7,066 nt of DNA from Clostridia bacterium (GTDB lineage Bacteria > Bacillota > Clostridia > UMGS1810). Of this stretch, positions 1 to 5,094 are shown in pieces. Below the pieces are notes generated by a model. It saw only the letters and a program-made list of their open reading frames with translations. It was not told where the DNA came from and searched no databases. The position numbers and the translations under genes are program-made. Position 1 is the first letter of the stretch, and each line of letters opens with the position of its first letter. Location: NCBI GenBank assembly GCA_017549745.1, contig JAFYUA010000042.1:1-7066 (forward strand), written 5' to 3'.

Positions 1-554
1 CATCCTCAGAATGGGCATGTGACAACGGAATGTATAAGCTGCCCAAATCAGGCATATCGTTCACCAGAGAGGAGCTCATCAACTACTGGGTCACCCTGTG
101 TGACAAATACCCCATCATATCCATTGAAGATGCAGTGGGCGAAAATGACTGGGAAGCATGGGAGCTTCTCACCAAAAAGCTCGGCGGCAAAATTCAGCTC
201 GTGGGCGATGACCTCTTTGTGACCAATCCCCAAAGGCTTGCCACAGGCATAAGCCGCAATGTGGCAAACTCGGTGCTTGTGAAGGTCAATCAGATAGGAA
301 CTCTCTCTGAAACCGCCCAAACCATTGCAGAGGCCATCCGCCACGGCTACACCACGGTAATGTCACATCGCTCCGGCGAAACAGAGGACACCACCATTGC
401 CGACCTTGCAGTGGCATTTGGCTGCGGTCAGATAAAAACAGGCGCACCGTCGCGTTCCGACAGATGCGCCAAATATAACCGCTTGCTCCGCATAGAAGAG
501 GAGCTTGGTGAAACCGCAAGATACAACGGTATCGAAAGTTTTTATAATATTTAA
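1..554 (+). CDS. eno: Enolase, C-terminal part (5' truncated by window edge)
   Basis: Enolase (2-phosphoglycerate hydro-lyase) makes phosphoenolpyruvate from 2-phosphoglycerate in glycolysis; it is a cytosolic, Mg-dependent enzyme. The frame is open from base 3 (SSEWACDNGMYKLPKSG) to the TAA at 552-554. About 184 residues remain of a usual ~430. The C-terminal barrel signatures are all present: SIEDA (metal-binding Glu), VGDDLFVTN (metal-binding Asp), LVKVNQIGT (catalytic Lys), SHRSGETEDT (the enolase signature with the substrate-binding Arg-Ser pair) and GQIKTGAPSRSDR (second active-site Lys). The tail, LRIEEELGETARYNGIESFYNI, is a normal enolase end. No internal ATG start is claimed; the missing part lies left of the window. 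The stop overlaps the stop of the convergent CYTH gene, and I see no clear intrinsic terminator of its own. The identification is near certain. Confidence 0.97.
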   Translation, partial: SSEWACDNGMYKLPKSGISFTREELINYWVTLCDKYPIISIEDAVGENDWEAWELLTKKLGGKIQLVGDDLFVTNPQRLATGISRNVANSVLVKVNQIGTLSETAQTIAEAIRHGYTTVMSHRSGETEDTTIADLAVAFGCGQIKTGAPSRSDRCAKYNRLLRIEEELGETARYNGIESFYNI

Positions 555-1039
555 TCTTTAGGAAGTCCGTTCTTTGCAAGGCATGCGTTTTTGTAGCGAT
601 GGTCAAAGGTGACATCCTTTATCGCCCAGGGGGGATTGGGATATGCGGCGGCCTCCTGCTCAGTGGGAAACTCTATTTCCATGTAGGCAAGGCCGTCGAG
701 CGAGCCTGAAAAGATGTCAAACTCCATCACATAGCCGTGAGAGTCATTTATGCAATAGCGTGTTTTTTCGATTATAGTGCCCTCAATCTTAGAAAGCATG
801 TGATTATACTCCGCCTCGGTGAGCTCAAGCTCAAATTCGTCTCTTGCCATGGCACCGGGCTTCGGCTTTGATTTGATGCAAAGCACAAAGCTCTCACCAT
901 TTGTGGCACGAAGGCGCACAGTGGGCGAAAAGCTTATGTAGGACTGCTGCATTCTGAGTGGCTCAATAGCTGACAAGTCAAACGGAATTTTGGACTTGTC
1001 GATGAGCCATTTGCGTTCTATTTCTTTGTTAATGCTCAT
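551..1039 (-). CDS. CYTH-domain protein (triphosphate tunnel metalloenzyme family)
   Basis: 162-residue cytosolic protein of the CYTH superfamily, whose members bind triphosphate-containing substrates in a beta-barrel tunnel (thiamine triphosphatase, tripolyphosphatase, class IV adenylyl cyclase). The N-terminus has the diagnostic ExExK motif (EIERK, residues 6-10). Alternating charged strands follow, as expected for tunnel ligands: VRLR (41-44), CIKSK (54-58), EFELEL (68-73), KTRY (92-95), EFDIF (106-110) and MEIEF (120-124). The C-terminal DVTFDHRYKNACLAKNG resembles the usual family ending. The exact substrate cannot be read from sequence; short stand-alone bacterial members are often inorganic triphosphatases. 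I chose the ATG at 1039 because an AGAAAGG SD lies 9 nt upstream; an in-frame ATG at 1048 directly abuts that SD and is unlikely to be used. The gene lies 25 nt beyond the tRNA-Asp terminator, leaving little room for its own promoter. Confidence 0.9.
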   Translation of the reverse strand: MSINKEIERKWLIDKSKIPFDLSAIEPLRMQQSYISFSPTVRLRATNGESFVLCIKSKPKPGAMARDEFELELTEAEYNHMLSKIEGTIIEKTRYCINDSHGYVMEFDIFSGSLDGLAYMEIEFPTEQEAAAYPNPPWAIKDVTFDHRYKNACLAKNGLPKD

Positions 1040-1064
1040 ACAAAGCATCCTTTCTTTGGCATAT

Positions 1065-1104
1065 TACAAAAATAACACTCACATATGTGAGTGTTATTTT
1101 TGTA
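1065..1104 (-). terminator. Palindromic terminator of tRNA-Asp
   Basis: A perfect 40-bp inverted repeat centred between 1084 and 1085, starting directly at the tRNA 3' end. The GC-containing core (AACACTCAC pairing with GTGAGTGTT) is flanked by A5 on one side and T5 on the other, so either strand gives a hairpin with a U-tract. Placement shows that it ends the minus-strand tRNA transcript. The same palindrome lies just upstream of the CYTH gene. Confidence 0.88.
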
Positions 1105-1178
1105 CGACCGAGAAGGGGCTCGAACCCTCGACCTCCAGCGTGACAGGCTGGCATTCTAACCAGCTGAACTACTCGGCC
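1105..1178 (-). tRNA. tRNA-Asp, anticodon GUC
   Basis: Full cloverleaf on the minus strand. Acceptor stem GGCCGAG/CTCGGTC (one G-U pair), D arm GTTC/GAAT, anticodon stem CCAGC/GCTGG with loop CTGTCAC (anticodon GTC at 1142-1144), variable loop AGGTC, T stem GAGGG/CCCTT with loop TTCGAGC, and discriminator G at 1105. The length is 74 nt. CCA is not encoded: the bases after the discriminator on the minus strand are TACA, so CCA must be added by nucleotidyltransferase. The gene stands alone between a consensus promoter and a strong terminator. Confidence 0.98.
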
Positions 1179-1197
1179 ATTTCGTTTCAGCTTGATT

Positions 1198-1226
1198 ATT
1201 ATATCACAACAAAACAAGTATGTCAA
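1198..1226 (-). promoter_or_regulatory. Consensus sigma-A promoter of tRNA-Asp
   Basis: On the minus strand, TTGACA (1221-1226) and TATAAT (1198-1203) are separated by exactly 17 bp, with a TGA extended -10 just upstream of TATAAT. Both hexamers match consensus 6/6. Transcription should start near 1190-1192, about 12 nt before the mature tRNA 5' end, leaving a short leader for RNase P. A perfect promoter fits a stable-RNA gene. Confidence 0.93.
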
Positions 1227-1237
1227 GTGTTTTTTAT

Positions 1238-1269
1238 AAAAAATGAGCTGTAAAAAAATTACAGCTCAT
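1238..1269 (-). terminator. Intrinsic terminator of the four-gene membrane operon
   Basis: Read on the minus strand: an 11-bp perfect stem (ATGAGCTGTAA / TTACAGCTCAT; 1259-1269 with 1243-1253), a T5 loop, then a run of T. It begins 7 nt after the stop of the LRR gene (1277) and ends the operon. Its T-run lies about 12 bp upstream of the tRNA-Asp -35 box, so it insulates the tRNA promoter from readthrough. Confidence 0.9.
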
Positions 1270-1276
1270 AAGTACA

Positions 1277-2620
1277 CTATTTGGTAAGTTCATCAATTTG
1301 TTTTAGGATTTTGTCGCTTTCTTCCTGAGATTGCGCCTTTCCAAGCTGACTCATAAGCTCGGCGAGCTTTTCGTCTTTGCTCTTTTCGGGAGCAGGTGCA
1401 GGGGTCTGAGTGGAAGTGCCATTTGACGGCTCAGGAGTTGAAGTGTTGCCCGATGAAGCCGAGGGCTTACTCTCAGATGATGTGCCCGAGGGTTTTGTCT
1501 CTTGTTTTTGTTCTTCAGACGGGGAGCTTGTTTCGGGTTCATCTTCGGTGGGCTCGTCGCTTTCGATGAGCTCAACGCTTATGCCGTTTTCTGTGGCATA
1601 ATCATGGGCAAAGCTACCCTCACTGCACACAATCACAAGCTTGTGGCAACCAAGGAATGCATCGGCGCCGATTTCGGTGACAGAGTCAGGAATTGTGACC
1701 TTTTCAAGGCTTTCGCAGCTTTTGAAGGTGCCCTCGCCAATTCGTTTGAGCTCAGGCCCAAAGGTCACTACCTCCAGCGAGCTGCAATCGGTGAATGCAT
1801 AGTTGCCCACGCTCTTTAGCTTGCTCTTTTCACTGTCGAGAGCTATTTTTTCAAGCTTTGTGCAGCCATAGAATGCACTGTCGCCTATAGAACTTACCGA
1901 CGATGCCAAAGTCACATGGCGCACACCTGACATATCATCAAATGCATGGGCACTGATGGTCTCAATGCCGTCACCAATCGTAAGGTTGGTGGTGTCTTTT
2001 ATATATTCTCTCCACGGTTTTTCATCATTGGCCTCATAATCTTCCATGAGTATGGACTCATCGAGGATGGTGAGAGTGTGAGAATGAAATTCAAAGCCAA
2101 GCTCTTTCATCTCGGCAGACGAAGTGACTTCTTTTTTTGCCTTTTTGTTGCCCTTTTCTTCTTTGAAAAGTCCTTCGCCCACGATATTTCTAAACACACC
2201 AATCACAAGATAAATCACCACAAAAATGCCCACCACTGTCACTGCTAAAATAGCAAGCTTGTGGTCTTTTTTGCTGCGCTTTCCTTTGCTCTTGTGTTCG
2301 CCCACAGAGCGCCTCAGTGCATCTGAATTGATATCGTCTTTGGATATCTTCATGGTGGCATTTGCCGCATCATCTGCACCTGACTTTTCGCTCTCGGCAT
2401 CGTTTGGCTCCTGCTGCTCGCGGATAGCTGCCAAAATTGCTTCTTTTTCTTTTTGAAAATCCTTTGCCACTGCAATCTTCACGGTTTCACCGCCGAGAGC
2501 AGAAGCCTCTTTGTTATCTGCTTCACTTTTGTCTGTACTCACGGGACAGTCGCAATAAGGACATACTATTTCTGTGTCGAGAATTTCGTTTTCACAATTA
2601 GCACATTTTATAACAGCCAT
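1277..2620 (-). CDS. Zinc-ribbon, single-pass membrane protein with BspA-type leucine-rich repeats
   Basis: 447 residues. Domains in order: an N-terminal zinc ribbon with CxxC-x10-CxxC (C6, C9, C20, C23); an acidic linker (30-110); a Lys/Arg-rich stretch (110-121); one membrane segment (about 122-143); and five BspA/LRR_5-type leucine-rich repeats (about 213-331; pattern SVxxIGxxAFxGCxxLxxV). A typical capping stretch follows (SFAHDYATENGISVELI, 336-352), then a Pro/Ser/Thr/Glu-rich linker (353-411) and a charged helix-like tail (412-447). The positive-inside rule puts the zinc ribbon in the cytosol and the LRRs outside. ATG 2620 is chosen because AAGAAAGG lies 9 nt upstream; a TTG at 2629 abuts that SD. 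The stop is TAG. It is the last gene of the operon, 20 nt after its neighbour. BspA-type LRRs often mediate surface binding; the partner here is unknown. Confidence 0.88.
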   Translation of the reverse strand: MAVIKCANCENEILDTEIVCPYCDCPVSTDKSEADNKEASALGGETVKIAVAKDFQKEKEAILAAIREQQEPNDAESEKSGADDAANATMKISKDDINSDALRRSVGEHKSKGKRSKKDHKLAILAVTVVGIFVVIYLVIGVFRNIVGEGLFKEEKGNKKAKKEVTSSAEMKELGFEFHSHTLTILDESILMEDYEANDEKPWREYIKDTTNLTIGDGIETISAHAFDDMSGVRHVTLASSVSSIGDSAFYGCTKLEKIALDSEKSKLKSVGNYAFTDCSSLEVVTFGPELKRIGEGTFKSCESLEKVTIPDSVTEIGADAFLGCHKLVIVCSEGSFAHDYATENGISVELIESDEPTEDEPETSSPSEEQKQETKPSGTSSESKPSASSGNTSTPEPSNGTSTQTPAPAPEKSKDEKLAELMSQLGKAQSQEESDKILKQIDELTK

Positions 2621-2640
2621 AGTTACCAACCTTTCTTGTA

Positions 2641-3498
2641 TCAGTATTTACCCGTTTTGCTTTTTCTTCGGCTTTCATTTAGCTTGCGGCTTCTGTCGGT
2701 GGTCTCATAAATCGAGGAGATTATGACCACCATCACAAATGCTGCCGACAAGGCAAGAGCTATATCTGAATCTTCTTCCTTTTTATCAATATCCTTGAGT
2801 GTAACACGCTGATTCTGCCTGTATATCTGCTTTGCCTGAGAGTAGTCAACAGATGTGTCAAAGCGGATAGCCTTCACCATTTTTTCTACCTCGGCAATCT
2901 TATGTGCTGACAAATCCTTGCTCGATGTGAGACTCACGCTAACGAGGTTGCCATCATACACAGTTCTGAATTCACACAGATTGGTGTTTGCGGTCTTTAA
3001 ACTAACCATTATAAAGGGGGTTGCCATGCCATCGGAGGCATCAATCCACCTTATGCGCCCTATATCACTCAGCGCAATGCCGCCATCCACCAACGAATCA
3101 CGCAGTCCAACCAAAAGCTGCTCTCTGTCGTGAGGATCTGCAGCAAGGTTATAGTCATAGATGAGCTTGTGCTGCTTGATGTCATCATCAGAGTCTGCAC
3201 CCTCAGAGGCACTTCGAACCGACACATTTATGTAGCTTGAGCCGTCATCTGTGGAACACACATACATTTCACCCGGCTCCATCACCTTTTCAACCCACTT
3301 TTGGTGACTATAGCCGCTTGCGCCAAGATGCGTCGCAAAAGCACTACTGCACTCAGTACGAGAACACGAATGATAACCGTCGGGCAAAATTATATTGTTA
3401 ATATTAAATTGTTCAATGTCATGTGCATCAGCCGTTGAAGTTGAAAAAAAAGTAAAAAAAGCCATGCTTATCACAATAACTGTTTTTATAAAGTTCAA
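2641..3498 (-). CDS. Type I single-pass membrane protein, possible PsbP/Mog1-like ectodomain
   Basis: 285 residues from a TTG start at 3498. A GTG at 3507 (288 residues) is possible, but the GAGGTGA SD at 3504-3510 overlaps that GTG and is well spaced for the TTG. The start has a signal peptide (hydrophobic IVISMAFFTFFSTS, cleavage probably after TADA near residue 25). An extracellular region of ~220 residues follows, then one membrane segment (about 246-264, IALALSAAFVMVVIISSIY) and a short, strongly basic cytosolic tail. No lipobox is present. The stretch from RIRWIDASDG to MVKAIRFD (a strand-rich block, then NLVSVSLTSS and a helix ending in IRF) resembles PsbP/Mog1-like domains of clostridial secreted proteins; this is a fold-level inference. 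Four Cys lie in the ectodomain. Third gene of the operon. Function unknown. Confidence 0.82.
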   Translation of the reverse strand: MNFIKTVIVISMAFFTFFSTSTADAHDIEQFNINNIILPDGYHSCSRTECSSAFATHLGASGYSHQKWVEKVMEPGEMYVCSTDDGSSYINVSVRSASEGADSDDDIKQHKLIYDYNLAADPHDREQLLVGLRDSLVDGGIALSDIGRIRWIDASDGMATPFIMVSLKTANTNLCEFRTVYDGNLVSVSLTSSKDLSAHKIAEVEKMVKAIRFDTSVDYSQAKQIYRQNQRVTLKDIDKKEEDSDIALALSAAFVMVVIISSIYETTDRSRKLNESRRKSKTGKY

Positions 3499-3506
3499 CA
3501 ATTTCA

Positions 3507-3518
3507 CCTCTCGGGAGG
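3507..3518 (-). promoter_or_regulatory. Small hairpin covering the SD of the 2641-3498 gene
   Basis: On the minus strand CCTC (3515-3518) can pair with GAGG (3507-3510) across a CCGA loop. GAGG is the core of the SD used by the TTG at 3498. The upstream gene's TAA (3523-3525) sits just before the hairpin, so terminating ribosomes could open it, giving translational coupling. The stem is only 4 bp, so this is a weak, inferred element. Confidence 0.3.
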
Positions 3519-3522
3519 AATT

Positions 3523-4161
3523 TTATGACGCTTTGTAAAATTCTGATGTTATGCCGTCACCACAGTTGAGATATGTGGTGCTTTCGTCTTCTGATGTGAC
3601 AATGATGAAAAATCCGTCGACCATATAACTGCCAAGCTCACGGTTGCGTCCGTCTTCGGTTACATACACCTTGCCGTCTGTCTTGAAGGTATAGACCTCT
3701 CCGTCCTTTGAAGCAACCTCTGCATCAAAAGCTGAGCCTGCAGGGATTTGCCCTGCCCAAAACTGCGAATTGTCAAATGCTATATATTTGCGTTCTATAA
3801 ATCGCGCTGTCTGCTTTTCGCCCGATGACGGCTTGAAAGCTACCTTGCCGCCGTCAAAGCGCCACTCGCCGCGCGACACCTTGCCATCAGCATTCATGGC
3901 ATAGCTGCCGCCTGCGTCAAATTCAATAAATTCTTCACCGCCCGCGCCAGAGAGCACAAAAGTGCCGTCAAGACCTGCCGAGGTTGAAAACGAGGAAGCA
4001 ATCATCACCGCCGTTATAATGGCGCATATTGCAATAAAAGCAAGCGGAACGAGTATCTTTGCAAGAGCATATTGCTTTGGCGCGAGAGTGAGCCTTGAGC
4101 CAAACAAGCGCACATTGTCCCCATCTTTGGTGATTATGCAAAATCTTTGAGCTTTATCCAT
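3523..4161 (-). CDS. Membrane-anchored beta-rich ectodomain protein, paralogue-like to the preceding operon gene
   Basis: 212 residues with a ~32-residue cytosolic N-terminus, one membrane segment (about 33-55) and a ~150-residue extracellular region. There is no cleavable signal peptide, so it should be type II (N-in). The ectodomain reads as two small beta-strand units. Unit 1 (about 64-130) has GTF, a GGSY turn, then GEWRFDGGKVAF. Unit 2 (about 150-212) has GEVYTFKTDGKVYV, then GSYMVDGFFIIV and a final SEFYKAS. Such GxY/W...G..I.I patterns resemble the small lipocalin-like domains of clostridial lipoproteins; I cannot name the family. The neighbour at 4182-4952 shares this plan and the connector (FWAGQIPAGSAFDAEVAS versus YYGHVEKASSFDTTLVSS). 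ATG 4161 has a GGAGG SD 5 nt upstream. It lies 20 nt after the previous gene. Function unknown. Confidence 0.85.
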   Translation of the reverse strand: MDKAQRFCIITKDGDNVRLFGSRLTLAPKQYALAKILVPLAFIAICAIITAVMIASSFSTSAGLDGTFVLSGAGGEEFIEFDAGGSYAMNADGKVSRGEWRFDGGKVAFKPSSGEKQTARFIERKYIAFDNSQFWAGQIPAGSAFDAEVASKDGEVYTFKTDGKVYVTEDGRNRELGSYMVDGFFIIVTSEDESTTYLNCGDGITSEFYKAS

Positions 4162-4181
4162 AAGAGCCTCCGATTGTCAAA

Positions 4182-4952
4182 TCATTGTTTCTGATAGAAT
4201 ATCGATGCAATACCGCTGTCGGCATCGGTGCCGCTTACACCATAGTCAAACATTACAAAGCGTGTCTGGGCAGAGTTGAGAGTGATGTCTATAAAATCAC
4301 CGTCTACAGTGTATCTTCCGCTGAACATATATTTGAGACCGTTGTTTTCGGATTCTTCGTTGGTGTCGATAAACTCGGCAGATGCCTTGCCGCCCTTGGA
4401 GAGCTCTATGGTCATTTCGCCTTTGTCAGATGATGAAACAAGCGTTGTGTCAAACGAAGAAGCCTTTTCGACATGGCCATAATAAACACTCTTCATGTCG
4501 ATAAGATATGAGCCATACACCTGATACATGCTTATGGCGCTTGCGCCCGAAAGCCCCACTGCCACAAACTCGGTGGCTTCTTTATTATAAGATGACCACC
4601 AGCCGCTGAGAGTGTCACCATTCATGTTTTTGGCTGCCACGCTGCCGTCGGGAATGAGCTGCACCGACACAATTGCCGCTGCGGGATCCTCAGAATTGAC
4701 ATCACCTGCAGAAAAATAGGTGCCCACAAGCTCGGGGTTGAGCTTGGCGCGGATTTCGCCGGCCTGTTTGGAATTTTCATCGAGCTGCTGAGAAATCTGC
4801 TTGTTTATCTCACCTGCAAGCTTTTCTTCCTGAGAGCTTCTGATGATATATTGTGACACAAAAATTGCAGCAACAACAACAATTACCACCGCCACTGCGA
4901 TAACGGCGATTACCTCGCCTCTTAATTTTTTCTTGCTTTCTTCTGAATGCAT
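4182..4952 (-). CDS. Membrane-anchored beta-rich ectodomain protein, first gene of the operon
   Basis: 256 residues: a short basic cytosolic start (KKKLR), one long membrane segment (about 13-37), a charged helical stalk likely to form a coiled coil (about 40-70, EEKLAGEINKQISQQLDENS), and an extracellular region (71-256). This has two beta-rich units. The first (about 75-145) has VGTYFS, PDGSVAAK, then SGWWSS. The second (about 175-256) has GEMTIELSKGGKASAEF, SGRYTVDGDFIDITL and the ending ASIFYQKQ. The plan matches the next gene (3523-4161), so the two are probably old duplicates. No catalytic motif is evident. ATG 4952 follows AAAGGAGA, about 9-10 nt upstream. It is the operon's first gene, about 33 nt from the predicted transcription start, divergent from the CAP gene. 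I do not recognise a named family. Confidence 0.86.
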   Translation of the reverse strand: MHSEESKKKLRGEVIAVIAVAVVIVVVAAIFVSQYIIRSSQEEKLAGEINKQISQQLDENSKQAGEIRAKLNPELVGTYFSAGDVNSEDPAAAIVSVQLIPDGSVAAKNMNGDTLSGWWSSYNKEATEFVAVGLSGASAISMYQVYGSYLIDMKSVYYGHVEKASSFDTTLVSSSDKGEMTIELSKGGKASAEFIDTNEESENNGLKYMFSGRYTVDGDFIDITLNSAQTRFVMFDYGVSGTDADSGIASIFYQKQ

Positions 4953-4973
4953 ATATGTTAATCTCCTTTATAC

Positions 4974-4997
4974 TACAATTCATCATGATATATTGTA
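4974..4997. promoter_or_regulatory. Dyad over the -10/start region of the four-gene operon
   Basis: TACAAT (4974-4979) and ATTGTA (4992-4997) flank the exact palindrome ATCATGAT (4982-4989); 10 of 12 half-site pairs match. One arm is the operon's own -10 box, and the centre is close to the expected start site (~4985). This is where a repressor would bind. Operator function is inferred from position and symmetry; AT-rich DNA gives such dyads by chance fairly often. Confidence 0.4.
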
Positions 4998-5020
4998 ACA
5001 TATTATTCAATCTATTGCAA
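4992..5020 (-). promoter_or_regulatory. Sigma-A-type promoter of the four-gene membrane operon
   Basis: On the minus strand: -35 TTGCAA (5015-5020, 4/6 consensus), 17-bp spacer, -10 TACAAT (4992-4997, 5/6). The expected start near 4985 gives a ~33-nt leader before ATG 4952. The rather weak -35 and the dyad over the -10 suggest a regulated rather than constitutive promoter. Confidence 0.65.
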
Positions 5021-5036
5021 GAGCAAATTATTTTTA

Positions 5037-5065
5037 TAGACAAAGTGTATTTGATGTGTTATAAT
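5037..5065 (+). promoter_or_regulatory. Sigma-A promoter of the Cu-amine-oxidase-N/CAP gene
   Basis: -35 TAGACA (5037-5042, 5/6), 17-bp spacer, -10 TATAAT (5060-5065, 6/6), with TGT as an extended -10 immediately upstream. The expected start near 5072 leaves a ~23-nt leader, with AAAGGAG placed 8 nt before ATG 5095. It is back to back with the operon promoter; the -35 boxes are about 16 bp apart. Confidence 0.82.
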
Positions 5066-5080
5066 ATAATAAATAACACA
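5055..5080. promoter_or_regulatory. Candidate operator: TGTGTTAT-N10-ATAACACA
   Basis: Perfect 8-bp inverted repeat (5055-5062 and 5073-5080) around a 10-bp centre. It contains the whole -10 box of the CAP gene promoter and the expected transcription start. Half-site centres are 18 bp apart, which is not a whole number of helical turns but is within the range of dimeric repressor sites. Regulator unknown; function inferred from position. Confidence 0.45.
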
Positions 5081-5094
5081 AAGGAGACACTGCT

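Noticed and set aside
555..610. Possible enolase terminator (GCA-AGGCA-TGC followed by a T-run near 576-597)
   Set aside because: The stem is only 3 bp and it lies inside the CYTH coding sequence; not a credible intrinsic terminator.
1065..1104. The 40-bp palindrome as a mobile-element end or attachment site beside the tRNA
   Set aside because: tRNA 3' ends are common integration sites, but no integrase or duplicated tRNA 3' segment is present, and the structure is fully explained as a terminator.
990..1253. Plus-strand open frame of 87 codons
   Set aside because: It runs through the tRNA-Asp gene, its terminator and its promoter in antisense; no SD or protein-like composition.
1351..2456. 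Several open frames on both strands within the LRR gene
   Set aside because: Shadows of the repetitive, low-complexity coding sequence; the zinc-ribbon/TM/LRR frame explains the region fully.
2641..3498. Lipoprotein reading of the type I membrane protein
   Set aside because: No cysteine follows the hydrophobic segment in a lipobox setting; the site ends in TADA, typical of signal peptidase I.
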